This document shows positions 32,861-42,539 of a DNA stretch of 64,000 nt, in pieces. The position numbers and the translations under genes were made by a program. The stretch is from Frankineae bacterium MT45 (GTDB lineage: Bacteria; Actinomycetota; Actinomycetes; Mycobacteriales; Jatrophihabitantaceae), in assembly GCA_900100325.1 (NCBI GenBank), contig LT629697.1, positions 3,531,423 to 3,595,422 on the forward strand, written 5' to 3'. Below the pieces are notes generated by a model. That model did not search any database, had not been told where the DNA came from, and saw only the letters and a list, made by a program, of their open reading frames with translations. How positions within the stretch are numbered: the stretch's first letter is position 1; each line of letters opens with the position of its first letter.

Positions 32861-34372
32861 CTACCGGTCGAGCGCGGCTCCGGCCGTGTCGTGGCTGCGC
32901 CACTCTGGGATGTCCATGCCGGGCGCCCACGTCGAGTGCGTTCCACTCGATACCCGTTCGGGCAGGCGGACCCGGGCAACCGGGCCCGCGGTGAGGTGCT
33001 GTGCGTCGAAGACCAGGCATTCGGAGATGTCGCGGTTCATGTCCGAGACGATGGTGATCAGGTACCCGTCGTCCTCGGAGGTCGAGCCGATCTTCGGGGC
33101 CATCGCCGTCTCGCTGGCGAAGACACCCTCCTCCAGGTCGTACCGCTCTTCGTTGCCGGTGAGCGCATCGTGCTTGACGATTCCGTTGAAGAGGAACCAT
33201 CCGGGCAGCGCGGTGGCCGAGTAGCTGTAGCGGTGCTTACGGCCGGCGTGCCGACCGTTGATCATCCCGAATTCACTGACAGTCTCGGTGAGCGGCTCCT
33301 CCTTGGTGAGGCCGGTGACCATGTTCAGACGCCACCGGTGCAGCTTCGGCCCCATCAGCGCGTTATCCAGGAAGCGGAACATCTTCTGGTAGAGCGTCCC
33401 GTCACCGGCGGCCGGCTCCGGGTCGGTCTGGTAGTAGCCGTCGAGCACGATCTCGTCGCCGTCCTCGTAGGCGTTGACGAAGTGCAGCACATACGTCGGG
33501 TCGGCCTCGAACCACTTGATGTCGGCCGTGCTGCCCCGGCGGGGAATCACGGCCAGCCGCAGCGGGATGTCGCGGTAGAAGGTGGGCTTGTACTTGCCCA
33601 CCGCCAGCGCCTCCGGCGACCAGAAGAGCGGGCAGTCATTCATGATGGCGTAGTTCTCGGTGAATGCCATGTCGTGCGGCAGCCGGGGCCCGGGCAGCGG
33701 CACGTCGATGTAGTGGACCAGGTTGTCGTCGGGGTCCACCACGCCGTAGTGCATGTACGGAGCCTCGGTGCTGTAGTTGAAGAAGAGGAGTTCGCCGGTG
33801 TGCTCGTCGATCTTCGGGTGTGCCGATACACCTTCGTGGCTCGGGAACTTGCCGTGCCAGTCGGCCTTTCCGAGCGTCTCCAGCGTCTGCGGGTTCAGCC
33901 GGTAGAGGTCACCGCACTGGTAGAAGCTGGTCAGCGCGACCCCGTTGTGCAGGATCACGTCAGTGCTGGAGGCGTCCTTCATCCGGCCGCGCGCGCCCCA
34001 GCCGGTCTGCGTCGGTGAGGTAGATGGGTCTTCGGCCAGGCCCGCCCAGAGCGAATGACCCGCCTTCTGCTCGGCCAGGAACCCGTCGGTCTTCACGAAT
34101 CGGTTGCGGTAGAACGCCTTCCCGTCACGGAAGCCAACGACGTGAACCATGCCGTCACCGTCGAAGGGGTGGTAGATCTTCATCGCCGGGTGCACCGGGT
34201 TCTCGGTGTTGCGCAGGTAGACACCGTCCAGGTCGGCCGGGATCTCGCCGATGACATCCAGGTCATCGGCCTTACGCTCCACGCTCTGCGGACGCCAGGG
34301 GCCGGTCCGGTACGGGTGGTCGTCGTCGGCCGGGATGCTGGTCAGCGCTCGGCCAAGTACCTCGATATCCAT
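32861..34372 (-). CDS. Carotenoid-oxygenase-family dioxygenase 2
   Basis: 503 aa. Iron ligands: SAHPKID (H185), LPHDMAF (H233), VLHFVNA (H297), GTHSTWA (H479). Second-shell Glu: SEFGMIN (E367) and SETAMAP (E421). It differs enough from oxygenase 1 (e.g. RMKDASSTDV against RNAANTDAI at the substrate side) that the two probably act on different positions or compounds. Fe(II)/O2 cleavage of a conjugated double bond is the family reaction. Second gene of thiolase-oxygenase-VOC-FCS-ligase. Confidence 0.92.
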   Translation of the reverse strand: MDIEVLGRALTSIPADDDHPYRTGPWRPQSVERKADDLDVIGEIPADLDGVYLRNTENPVHPAMKIYHPFDGDGMVHVVGFRDGKAFYRNRFVKTDGFLAEQKAGHSLWAGLAEDPSTSPTQTGWGARGRMKDASSTDVILHNGVALTSFYQCGDLYRLNPQTLETLGKADWHGKFPSHEGVSAHPKIDEHTGELLFFNYSTEAPYMHYGVVDPDDNLVHYIDVPLPGPRLPHDMAFTENYAIMNDCPLFWSPEALAVGKYKPTFYRDIPLRLAVIPRRGSTADIKWFEADPTYVLHFVNAYEDGDEIVLDGYYQTDPEPAAGDGTLYQKMFRFLDNALMGPKLHRWRLNMVTGLTKEEPLTETVSEFGMINGRHAGRKHRYSYSATALPGWFLFNGIVKHDALTGNEERYDLEEGVFASETAMAPKIGSTSEDDGYLITIVSDMNRDISECLVFDAQHLTAGPVARVRLPERVSSGTHSTWAPGMDIPEWRSHDTAGAALDR

Positions 34373-34404
34373 TGCGAACAGAGCCCTTCGTCAGTGATCC
34401 GTGG

Positions 34405-35640
34405 TCAGTCTTCTTCGCCGGCGCCGACGACGAAGCTGGCGCTCGTCGTCGTGCTGCCGCCGATGTTCAGGGTGGCGACCTTCTTGGCGCCGGCGACTTG
34501 ATACGCACCGGCCTGCCCGGTCACCTGCTTGTACGAGTCGAGCACCATCCGCACGCCGGTGGCGCCGACCGGGTGGCCGCCGCCGATCAGGCCGCCGCTC
34601 GGGTTCACCGGGATGCGCCCGCCGAGTTCGAGGTCGCCGGAGTCGACGGCCTTCCAGCTGTCGCCGGGTGCGGTGATGCCGAAGTGGTCGATGGCCGCGT
34701 ACTCACTCATCGAGAAGCAGTCATGGGTCTCGATCGAGTCGATGTCGTCGACGCTGGCGACGCCGGCCCGGCCGAACGCGTCGAGAATCGTCTGGCGAAC
34801 GTGGGGAAGTACGTACTCCTTATCGGCCGACCGGTCGAGCTTCTGCTGTAGCGAGAGGCCGACCGTGCGGTGCCCCCAGCCGAGGATCTTCGCCTTCGGC
34901 CGGGCCTTCACCTGCGGGTGATCGGCCAGGTAGCGGTCGCTGACGACCACGATCCCGGCGGCGCCGTCAGTCATCGCGCTGCAGTCAGTACGGCGGATGC
35001 GCCCCTCGACCGAGGGGTTGGCCTCCTCGTCGTTGGTGAAGCTCTCCGGCGTGTAGCTCCAGTCGCGGGTCTGCGCGTTCGGGTTCACCCGGGCATTGCG
35101 GACGTTGAGTTCGGCGATGCCGTGCATGTACTGGTCGTCCAGGCCGTAGCGGCGGTCGTACTCGTTGGCGAGCAGGTCGAACATGTGCGGCCACATGAAC
35201 TGAGCGGTCTCGCCCTCGTGCCCGATCCAGGCGGCGGCCCCCAGGTGCTGGGCGCCGAGCTCACCGTTGACCGTCTTCTCAATCTCGGCTCCGATGACCA
35301 GCGCGACGTCGTAGCGACCGGCCTCGATCTCGGCCATCGCGGCGATGAGGGCCATCGACCCGGAGGCACAGGCCGCCTCGTGACGCATCGACGGCACCCC
35401 CCAGAGTTCCGGCGCCACAGTGGCGGGCATCCCGCCAAGCTGCCCCTGGCCGGTGAAGAGCTGCCCGAAGGCATTGCCGACGTGGATCACGCCGACATCA
35501 GCGGCATCGATCTGCGCGGCCTGGAGGGTGTGCTGCACGGTCTCGGCGAAGAGATCGGAGAACTCCTTGCCCTCGCGGGCGGTGTTGCGGGCAAAGTCGG
35601 TCTGGTATCCGCCAATCACCCAGCTCGAAGCTGCGCTCAT
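34405..35640 (-). CDS. SCP-x-type thiolase
   Basis: 411 aa. Nucleophile Cys in HEAACASGSMALIA; second site SIETHDCFSMSEYAAIDHFG; third site GGLIGGGHPVGATGVRM. This is the lipid-transfer/SCP-x thiolase pattern, used for chain shortening of branched or ring-bearing acyl-CoAs (for example steroid side chains). Unlike the thiolase at 23364 all expected active-site groups for its class are present. First gene of a five-gene minus unit; the gap upstream has two copies of the 17-bp motif. Confidence 0.9.
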   Translation of the reverse strand: MSAASSWVIGGYQTDFARNTAREGKEFSDLFAETVQHTLQAAQIDAADVGVIHVGNAFGQLFTGQGQLGGMPATVAPELWGVPSMRHEAACASGSMALIAAMAEIEAGRYDVALVIGAEIEKTVNGELGAQHLGAAAWIGHEGETAQFMWPHMFDLLANEYDRRYGLDDQYMHGIAELNVRNARVNPNAQTRDWSYTPESFTNDEEANPSVEGRIRRTDCSAMTDGAAGIVVVSDRYLADHPQVKARPKAKILGWGHRTVGLSLQQKLDRSADKEYVLPHVRQTILDAFGRAGVASVDDIDSIETHDCFSMSEYAAIDHFGITAPGDSWKAVDSGDLELGGRIPVNPSGGLIGGGHPVGATGVRMVLDSYKQVTGQAGAYQVAGAKKVATLNIGGSTTTSASFVVGAGEED

Positions 35641-35745
35641 TGGGTGCTCCCTCTACGAATCGTGGCGCTTGGAGATGGCACTTCCGGTGGCACGTCGCAG
35701 GCATGTGCGGAGGCGGTGCCGGCAGACCCGGAAGTCACCTTCATT

Positions 35746-35762
35746 ACTACAACAAACAGAGT
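35746..35762 (-). promoter_or_regulatory. Island 17-bp motif, site e
   Basis: On the minus strand: ACTCTGTTTGTTGTAGT. It lies 105 bp upstream of the SCP-x thiolase start and points toward it. Confidence 0.7.
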
Positions 35763-35855
35763 GTGTCGTCAATGGCAGATTCACCCAGCCCGCGGCGACT
35801 CTGCACTATTTCACTGGAATCTAGGCTCATCCACTTGTCAACGGGATGACGGCGT

Positions 35856-35872
35856 ACTACAACTGACGAAGT
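35856..35872 (-). promoter_or_regulatory. Island 17-bp motif, site f, overlapping a start codon
   Basis: On the minus strand: ACTTCGTCAGTTGTAGT. Its last two bases on the plus strand are the first two of the GTG start (35871) of the SDR gene, so a bound protein would cover the start region. Confidence 0.65.
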
Positions 35873-36773
35873 GAGTACCTCTTCGAATCCCCTCTCCGGC
35901 CAGGTCGGAATCGTCACTGGCGCCGGCAAGGGCCTCGGCCGCGCCTTCGCCCTCGATCTCGCCGCCGCCGGCGCCACCGTCATCGTGAACAACCGCAATC
36001 GTCAGATCGACGAAAACGGGCTCGGTCCGGCCGACCACGTAGTCGCTGAGATCAGCGCGGCCGGCGGGGTCGCGGTGGCCGAATACAGCGACGTCAGCGA
36101 CCCCAACGCCGCCGAAACGCTGGTGCAGTTGGCCCTGGAGCGCTACGGGCGCATCGACTTTCTGGTCACCAACGCCGCGATCAGTGGCGTCGCCATGTTC
36201 CACAAGATGACCCCGGCCCAGTTCGACGCGGTCACCGAGATCAACGTCGGCGGCACCGCCCGGCTGGCCATGCTCTGCTCCCGCGAGATGCGGAAGGCCG
36301 AATTCGGACGGATCGTCCTCATCGCCTCCACCGCAGGACTGCACGGCGAGCCCACAGCGTCGGCCTACAGCGCGAGCAAGGGCGCCGTGATCGCCCTCGG
36401 ACGGGCGATCGCCCGCGAGGGAGCCCCCCGAAACGTGCTCACCAACGTCGTCCTTCCCTACGCAACGACTCAGATGACCGAAACCGGCATGAACGAGAAG
36501 TACCGCGACGTGATGACATCAGAGGCAGTGGCGCCGGTGGTGACCGCCCTGGTCGACCCGGAATCGCAGCTCAACGGCGAACTGCTGGTCTGCGCCGCGG
36601 GTGGCCTGCGGGTGGCGGCGGCCGTCGAGTACGGCTCGGTACGCCTTCCGGCGAACCTCTCCTCCGCTAAACTGGCCGATCTCGTGGTAGCCAGCCGGAA
36701 CCGGCCGCCGCGCGAATTCGCCGACGCTCAGGTGGCATTCCTCGACTTCGCGGCCGAGGTCACTGATGACTGA
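35871..36773 (+). CDS. SDR (3-hydroxyacyl-CoA dehydrogenase-like)
   Basis: 300 aa classical SDR. Cofactor loop VGIVTGAGKGLGRAFALDLA, VTNAAISG (NNAG-like), Ser in LIASTAGLHG, and YSASKGAVIALGRAIAREGA with the Tyr/Lys pair. The long C-terminal part (ELLVCAAGGLRVAAAVEYGS) matches the HSD17B4/MFE-2 dehydrogenase branch, which oxidises 3-hydroxyacyl-CoA. GTG start. First gene of a plus-strand unit SDR-tesB-ACAD-ligase-SDR-HxlR; it overlaps tesB by 8 nt. Confidence 0.88.
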   Translation: MSTSSNPLSGQVGIVTGAGKGLGRAFALDLAAAGATVIVNNRNRQIDENGLGPADHVVAEISAAGGVAVAEYSDVSDPNAAETLVQLALERYGRIDFLVTNAAISGVAMFHKMTPAQFDAVTEINVGGTARLAMLCSREMRKAEFGRIVLIASTAGLHGEPTASAYSASKGAVIALGRAIAREGAPRNVLTNVVLPYATTQMTETGMNEKYRDVMTSEAVAPVVTALVDPESQLNGELLVCAAGGLRVAAAVEYGSVRLPANLSSAKLADLVVASRNRPPREFADAQVAFLDFAAEVTDD

Positions 36774-37737
36774 GGCCACCGCCGTCGAGTCGAATCCGGC
36801 GGCCGGAACCGGTGCCCCGGATGCCGACGAGCAGATCACCTCGGTCGGAAATCTCATCGAAGCGCTGCGCTTGACGCCGGTCGGCGCCGGGCGCTTCCGG
36901 GCCGGGCACGTCCCGATGAACCTCACGCATCTCTTCGGTGGACAGGTGCTGGCCCAGGCCCTGGTCGCGGCCGCACGCACCGTCTCACCGGAGAAGAGCG
37001 CACACTCCCTGCACGCGTACTTCCTCCGGGCCGGCGACACCCGACTGCCGATCGAATACGTCGTGGAGACAGTGCGCGACGGCCGCCGCCTCTCCTGCCG
37101 CTCGGTCACGGCGATCCAGGACGGACGCCCGATCGCCACCGTGATCACCTCTTTCGCCGCCACCTCGGGCGACATCGATCATCAGCCGAGCCCACCTGAG
37201 CGGCCCGAGCCCTACGCCGTACCCACCCTCGCCGACGCCGCCCAGAGCTGGGGCGGCCTCGGCCCGCTCTGGGGCGGATTCGAGGCGATCGAACTCCGCG
37301 TCGAGCCTCGGCGGGGTCAGCGGGATGCCGACGGCCGGGCCTGGGCCTCGCAGTCCTCCGACCTCATCTGGCAGCGGGTGGCCCTCCCCCTGGACGACCA
37401 GCTGACTCACGGCACGGACGTCGAGGGGAGCCCGGTTCTGCAGCAGGCGCTGCTGGTCTACATGAGCGACATCATGCTGCTGGCCGCGGCGCTGGTGCCC
37501 CACGGCGTGCCGATCGGGCAGGAGGAGGGGGCCGGAAGCAACTGGAGCGGCGTCTCCCTCGACCATGCCATCTGGTTCCACCAGCCGGTGCGCTCCGATG
37601 AATGGCTGCTCTTTGTGCAGCATTCACCGTTCGCCGGCGCCGGCCGCTCGCTCAGCACCGCCGAGATCTTCGACCGCAGCGGCAATCTGGTCGCCTCGGT
37701 CGCCCAAGAGGGCCTGATCCTCACCCTCGACCCCTGA
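36766..37737 (+). CDS. tesB: Acyl-CoA thioesterase II (TesB type)
   Basis: 323 aa, double hotdog. N-terminal module: LTHLFGGQVLAQALVAAART, SLHAYFLRAGDTRLPIEYVV, DGRRLSCRSVTAIQDG. C-terminal module: LVYMSDIMLLAAALVPHG and SLDHAIWFHQPVRSDEWLLF, holding the conserved Asp. It hydrolyses acyl-CoA to free acid and CoA, which would free CoA from dead-end intermediates. The first 25 residues are a polar extension. Confidence 0.93.
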   Translation: MTEATAVESNPAAGTGAPDADEQITSVGNLIEALRLTPVGAGRFRAGHVPMNLTHLFGGQVLAQALVAAARTVSPEKSAHSLHAYFLRAGDTRLPIEYVVETVRDGRRLSCRSVTAIQDGRPIATVITSFAATSGDIDHQPSPPERPEPYAVPTLADAAQSWGGLGPLWGGFEAIELRVEPRRGQRDADGRAWASQSSDLIWQRVALPLDDQLTHGTDVEGSPVLQQALLVYMSDIMLLAAALVPHGVPIGQEEGAGSNWSGVSLDHAIWFHQPVRSDEWLLFVQHSPFAGAGRSLSTAEIFDRSGNLVASVAQEGLILTLDP

Positions 37738-37790
37738 CCCCCGCCCGTCCCGAACTTCACGACAACCCCCACACGCCAGGAGAACCTCCG

Positions 37791-38936
37791 ATGCACCGCA
37801 CTCTTTACAACGCCGACCACGAGGCGTTCCGCGACAGCTTGAACACCTTCGTCGCGCGCACCCTGCAGCCCCGCGCCGAGCGCCACGCCGAGGAGCACCG
37901 CATCGACCGCGACTGCTGGTTGGAGGCGGGGCGGCTGGGTTTTCTCGGCCTCGAGGTGCCCGAGGAGTACGGAGGATCGGGCGCTGAGGACTACCGCTTC
38001 AACGCCGTCTTCAACGAGGTCCTCGCCCGCTTCTCGGCGGCCTACGCGTCTTGCTTCGGGATCCACGCCGACGTCGTCGCGCCGTACCTCGTCGAGCTCG
38101 GCACCGAGGAGCAGAAGAAGGAGTGGCTGCCGCGCTTCTGCGCCGGCGAGGTGATCACCGCGATCGCGATGACCGAGCCCTCCGGCGGGTCGGACCTGGC
38201 CAACCTCAAGACGACCGCGGTGGCCGACGGGTCGGACTGGATCCTCAACGGCGCCAAGACCTTCATCACCAACGGCGGCAGCGCCGACATGGTCGTCGTC
38301 GCCGCCCGAACCGGCCCGGGCGCCGGAGCCCGCGGCGTGAGCCTCTTCATGGTCGATTCGACGCTCCCCGGCTTCGCCCGCGGCCGCATCCTGGACAAGG
38401 TCGGACAGCCGGAGTCAGACACCGCTGAGCTCTTTTTCAGCGACCTGCGTGTGCCCGCCGAGGCACTACTCGGCGAGGTCGGCATGGGATTCGTGTCGCT
38501 CATGCAGCGGCTCCCCCAGGAGCGCATCGGCGTGGCTATCGGCAATGTTGCCAACGCGTCGCAGATCCTGGACGAGACGCTGGCCTACGTGAAGGAGCGG
38601 CGGGCTTTCGGTCAGGCCATCGGCAGCTTCCAGCACAACAAGTTCCGGCTGGCCGAGATGTACACAAAGGTGGCGGTGACCCAGTCCTTCGTCGATGCCT
38701 GCACCGACGCCCACACCCGGCGCGAGTTGACGGCCGAGGAGGCCGCGATGGCCAAGTGGTGGTCGGCCGAGATCCAGAACGAGGTCATCGACAACTGCGT
38801 CCAGCTCTGGGGCGGCTACGGCTACATGAACGAGTACCGGGTCGCGCGGGCCTGGAAGGACGCCCGAGTGAACAAGATCTGGGCCGGCTCGAACGAGATC
38901 ATGAAGGAGATCATCGGCCGCAAGCTCGGTCTCTGA
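37791..38936 (+). CDS. Acyl-CoA dehydrogenase (LCAD-type)
   Basis: 381 aa. Substrate/FAD signatures are AIAMTEPSGGSDLANLKTTA, GAKTFITNGGSADMVVVAAR, FGQAIGSFQHNKFRLAEM and QLWGGYGYMNEY. The MCAD-position base is replaced (IWAGSNEIMKEIIG), but Glu244 in RLPQERIGVA sits where long-chain acyl-CoA dehydrogenase has its catalytic Glu, so it is an active LCAD-type enzyme by sequence. It introduces the alpha,beta double bond. ATG 37791 has AGGAG upstream; an in-frame upstream reading is spurious. Confidence 0.94.
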   Translation: MHRTLYNADHEAFRDSLNTFVARTLQPRAERHAEEHRIDRDCWLEAGRLGFLGLEVPEEYGGSGAEDYRFNAVFNEVLARFSAAYASCFGIHADVVAPYLVELGTEEQKKEWLPRFCAGEVITAIAMTEPSGGSDLANLKTTAVADGSDWILNGAKTFITNGGSADMVVVAARTGPGAGARGVSLFMVDSTLPGFARGRILDKVGQPESDTAELFFSDLRVPAEALLGEVGMGFVSLMQRLPQERIGVAIGNVANASQILDETLAYVKERRAFGQAIGSFQHNKFRLAEMYTKVAVTQSFVDACTDAHTRRELTAEEAAMAKWWSAEIQNEVIDNCVQLWGGYGYMNEYRVARAWKDARVNKIWAGSNEIMKEIIGRKLGL

Positions 38937-38976
38937 ACCGGAATCCCCCTATTTTTCAGCGAAAGGCAGGCAGCAG

Positions 38977-40707
38977 ATGCGTCTCTACCCCGAAGACCGG
39001 GTGGCCGGCTTCCTTCGCGACGAGTGGTGGAGTGGGCTGACCTGGGTCGATCATTTCCACAACCGGGTCGACTCCTTCGGCGACCGCATCTCGCTCGTCG
39101 ATCCGCTCAACCGCGAGTCCATCACCGACGGCCCGCCGCGGCGTCTCACCTGGTCCGAGGTCGAGCGGGAGGTCGATCAGTTGGCGCGCTCGCTCTACCG
39201 GGCCGGCGTCCGGCAGGGCGATGTGGTCGGCGCCCAATTGCCAAACATCGCCGAGTTGCCGATGGTGTACATCGCGGTAGCCAGCCTCGGCGCGATCACC
39301 TGCCCCTTCCCGATCCAGTACGCCGAACACGAGCTGACCCAGATGGGGCGCCTGGCCGGGCTGCGGGCCTTCATCACGGTGACGCGGGCCAACCGGAGCC
39401 GGCCGGCCGAGCGGGCGATGAACCTGAAGGCCGGCATCGAGTCGCTGAACGCGGTACTGGCCTGGGGCGAGGATGTTCCGGCGGGGGCGATCGCGCTCGA
39501 CAGCGACCTCTCCGACACAGCCGGCGACGATGAGTACCGGGCCTACTTGGCGAGCATCTCGCTGCACCCCAATGACTGCGTCACCCTCTGCTGGACGTCG
39601 GGGACCGAAGGCGTGCCGAAGGGTGTGCCGCGGGCCCACGGGGACTGGGAGGCGATCTCGCTCAACACGATCTCCACGCCCCGGATCACCTCCGACGACG
39701 TACTCCTCAACCCTTTCCCGATGGTGAATGCCGGCGGCATGGCCGGGATGTTCCTGCCGTGGCTGATGCTCGGTGCCCGCCTGGTGCAGCACCACCCCTT
39801 CGACCTCGGCATCCTGCTGGAGCAGATCGAGACCGAACGGGTCACCTACACCTGCGCGCCCCCGTCGGTCCTCGACGCGATGGTCGCCACCCCGGAGGTG
39901 TTGGCCGGCCACGACGTCAGTTCGCTGCGCGCTGTGGGTTCTGGTTCGGCCCCGCTGGCCGGCTGGATGATCGAGGCCTGGGAGCGCGACCGCGGAGTCG
40001 AGGTGCTGAACCTCTTCGGCTCGAACGAGGGGCTCATTCTCTTCGGCTGCCCGGACACGATCCCTGACCCGGCCGAGCGTGGACGCCTCTTCCCACGCCC
40101 GGGCGACCAGAGCTTCGCCTGGCGCGCGCGAGCCGGCCGCGAGACGCTCTCCAAGCTCGTCGACGTCGAGACCGGCGAGGAGATCGACGAGCCCGGACGC
40201 CCCGGCGAACTAAGAGTCTTCTCGCCCACCATCTTCTCCGGTTACTGGGGTGGGGTCGCGTCACCCTTTGACGAGCAGGGTTATTACTGCACCGGTGACA
40301 TCTTCGAGATCACCGGCGAGGGAAACCATCTGCTGGTCTACATCGATCGGGCGAAGGATCTGATCAGCCGTGGCGGGTACAAGATCTCGGCCGTCGAGGT
40401 CGAGTCCCTGCTGAGTGCCCACCCCAAGGTCGGAGAGGTGGCACTGGTCGGCATGCCGGACGAGCGGCTCGGTGAGCGGCTCTGCGCCTTCGTCGCGCCT
40501 CGCGACCCCGACCAGCCCCCGACGCTGGAGGAACTGGTCAACCTGCTGCAGGAGCGGCAGGTGGCGAAGTTCAAGTGGCCGGAGCGGTTGGAGATCGTCC
40601 CGGCGCTACCGCGCAATCCGGTCGGGAAGGTCCTCAAGCGCACGCTGCGCGATCAGCTGCGGAGCGAGTCGGCGTTGTCGCTGAGCGGCGCCGGTGACTC
40701 CGCGTGA
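38977..40707 (+). CDS. CoA/AMP ligase, GTExxPKGVPR type (paralogue A)
   Basis: 576 aa ANL enzyme beginning MRLYPEDRVAGFLRDEWWSG. The P-loop is CWTSGTEGVPKGVPRAHGDW, then NLFGSNEGLILFG, GYYCTGDIFEITG, YIDRAKDLISRGGYKISAVE and LPRNPVGKVLKRTLRD. The P-loop 'SGTExxPKGVPRAH' is shared with the ligases at 49275 and 55642 and recalls aryl- or cyclic-acid ligases (EntE, cyclohexanecarboxylate-CoA ligase). Overlaps the next SDR as GTGA. Confidence 0.92.
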   Translation: MRLYPEDRVAGFLRDEWWSGLTWVDHFHNRVDSFGDRISLVDPLNRESITDGPPRRLTWSEVEREVDQLARSLYRAGVRQGDVVGAQLPNIAELPMVYIAVASLGAITCPFPIQYAEHELTQMGRLAGLRAFITVTRANRSRPAERAMNLKAGIESLNAVLAWGEDVPAGAIALDSDLSDTAGDDEYRAYLASISLHPNDCVTLCWTSGTEGVPKGVPRAHGDWEAISLNTISTPRITSDDVLLNPFPMVNAGGMAGMFLPWLMLGARLVQHHPFDLGILLEQIETERVTYTCAPPSVLDAMVATPEVLAGHDVSSLRAVGSGSAPLAGWMIEAWERDRGVEVLNLFGSNEGLILFGCPDTIPDPAERGRLFPRPGDQSFAWRARAGRETLSKLVDVETGEEIDEPGRPGELRVFSPTIFSGYWGGVASPFDEQGYYCTGDIFEITGEGNHLLVYIDRAKDLISRGGYKISAVEVESLLSAHPKVGEVALVGMPDERLGERLCAFVAPRDPDQPPTLEELVNLLQERQVAKFKWPERLEIVPALPRNPVGKVLKRTLRDQLRSESALSLSGAGDSA

Positions 40708-41462
40708 CGGGCGGACGATTCGCCGGTCAGGTGGCCCTGGTGACCGGCGCCAGCCGTGGCATCGGTCTGGCGATTGCCCAGCAATTCGTAGCCGAATCGG
40801 GGCGGGTCTGCGTCACTGCCCGTAACGCTGACGGTCTCGCCGACGCGGTGGCGGCACTCGGCGGGGCGGAGCATGCCATCGCGGTCGCCGGCAAGGCGAA
40901 TGACCTGGCCCATCAGCAGGACGCGGTGCAGCGCACCCTCAGCACCTTTGGCCGTATTGACGTGCTGGTCAACAACACCGGCGTCAATCCCGTCTCCGGC
41001 CCGCTCGTTGACCTCGACCTCGACGCCGCCCGCAAGATCATGGACGTCAATGTCGTCGCCGCCCTCTCCTGGGTCCAGCAGGTCTATCGCGCCTGGATGC
41101 AGCAGAACGGCGGGGCGATCGTGAACGTCGCCTCGGTGGCCGGACTACGCGCCGCCGCCGACATCGGGTTCTACGGGGCCAGCAAGGCCGCGCTCATGCA
41201 CCTCACCCAGCAGTTGGCCACCGAACTGGGTCCGCAGATCAGGGTGAACGCAGTCGCTCCGGCCGTAGTGAAGACCAAGTTCGCGGCCATGCTCTACGAG
41301 GGAAAGGAGCAGTCGGTCGTCGAGCGCTATCCGCTCGGACGGCTGGGTGCCCCGGAGGACATCGCGGCCGCCGTCGCCTTCCTGGCCGGCGCCGGCGCGA
41401 GTTGGGTGACCGGTCAAGTGCTGGTCGTCGATGGTGGGCTCACCCTCGGCGGCGGCGTCTGA
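40704..41462 (+). CDS. SDR oxidoreductase
   Basis: 252 aa. VALVTGASRGIGLAIAQQFV, LVNNTGVNPVSGPL, NVASVAGLRAAADIG, FYGASKAALMHLTQQLATEL and the C-terminal WVTGQVLVVDGGLTLGGG are all standard for FabG-like SDRs. It probably oxidises or reduces a hydroxy/keto intermediate made after the ACAD step. GTG start coupled to the ligase stop (GTGA). Confidence 0.92.
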   Translation: MTGGRFAGQVALVTGASRGIGLAIAQQFVAESGRVCVTARNADGLADAVAALGGAEHAIAVAGKANDLAHQQDAVQRTLSTFGRIDVLVNNTGVNPVSGPLVDLDLDAARKIMDVNVVAALSWVQQVYRAWMQQNGGAIVNVASVAGLRAAADIGFYGASKAALMHLTQQLATELGPQIRVNAVAPAVVKTKFAAMLYEGKEQSVVERYPLGRLGAPEDIAAAVAFLAGAGASWVTGQVLVVDGGLTLGGGV

Positions 41463-41548
41463 ACCGCTTTCAACCGGGAACGAGATGAGCACATGGCTAT
41501 GCTGAGAGAACGGTCGGCGCGAACCGGCAATCTCGTTATTGAACTTGG

Positions 41549-42538
41549 GTGGGGACGTTCTTGGAACTAATCGGCGGCACTGGTAGCAATCGGGTCACGC
41601 TGCTCAGCGAGGGAGGGCCCAACGCGATCGCAGTCGCCGAGGGGATCGTCGGTGACGAGTGGACGCTGTGGATCGTGCAGATGGCGCTGCACGGTGTCAC
41701 CCAGTACAACGAGTGGCTGCGGGCCGGGCCGATCTCGAGTTCGGTGCTGACTGCCCGGCTGGCCCGCCTGGTCGAGTACGACATCATGGAGCGGGTTCCT
41801 TACAACTCGCGCCCGCCCCGCAATGACTATCGGTTGACCGCCCGCGGCCGGCAGATGTGGTCGATTCTGCTCACGATGTGGGCCTGGGAACAGACCTGGG
41901 TCAACGACGAGAGCGAACACCTCCCGCTGATGCGCCACACGCGCTGCGGCAAGATCTTCAATCCCGTACTGCACTGCGACGCCTGTGAACGTGAGGTGGA
42001 GGCCCGTAACATCCGGGCTCGTCCGGGGCCGAGTGGCGACTGGTCGCGCAATGTGCCATCTGCGGCCACCCGGCGCCGCTCACACTCCGGTGCGCGCCCG
42101 CTGGAGCTCGTCGACCAGACCATGGCCCTGGTCGGCAACCGCTGGTCGGCGGCGCTGCTCGGATCGGCCTTCATGGGCGCCACCCGCTTCGGCGAATTCG
42201 CCTCTCAGATGGGGGCTCCGCCGACGATCGTGGCCGAACGCCTCCGTACTTTCCAGGAGATCGGCATCCTGCAGCAGAGCCCGAACCCGCAGCGCACTGA
42301 CTGGGCGGTCTATCACCTGACCGACAAGGGACGCGCCTTCTTCCCGGTGCTCGCCTCGGTGCTGGAGTGGGGGCAGCGTTGGTTTCACGCTCCTGAGGGG
42401 CCGGCCCTGCGGCTGGAGCACGTCGTCTGCCGCCGCACCTTTCACCCGCGCCTGATGTGCGACCAGTGCCACGAGCGGCTACGCGGGCACGCGGTGCAGG
42501 TCGTGCGCGCGGGCGACGTCGCCCAAGAAGAGGCCTGA
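41549..42538 (+). CDS. Double HxlR-domain transcriptional regulator
   Basis: 329 aa with two winged-helix HxlR domains in one chain. First: EGIVGDEWTLWIVQMALHGV to RPPRNDYRLTARGRQMW. Second: TMALVGNRWSAALLGSAFMG to WAVYHLTDKGRAFFPVL. Each is followed by a Cys-rich ribbon: TRCGKIFNPVLHCDACEREV and VCRRTFHPRLMCDQCHERL. A monomer could thus mimic the usual HxlR dimer. It ends the plus-strand beta-oxidation unit and is a candidate reader of the 17-bp motif. GTG start at 41549. A second such protein lies at 57546. Confidence 0.87.
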   Translation: MGTFLELIGGTGSNRVTLLSEGGPNAIAVAEGIVGDEWTLWIVQMALHGVTQYNEWLRAGPISSSVLTARLARLVEYDIMERVPYNSRPPRNDYRLTARGRQMWSILLTMWAWEQTWVNDESEHLPLMRHTRCGKIFNPVLHCDACEREVEARNIRARPGPSGDWSRNVPSAATRRRSHSGARPLELVDQTMALVGNRWSAALLGSAFMGATRFGEFASQMGAPPTIVAERLRTFQEIGILQQSPNPQRTDWAVYHLTDKGRAFFPVLASVLEWGQRWFHAPEGPALRLEHVVCRRTFHPRLMCDQCHERLRGHAVQVVRAGDVAQEEA

Positions 42539-42539
42539 C

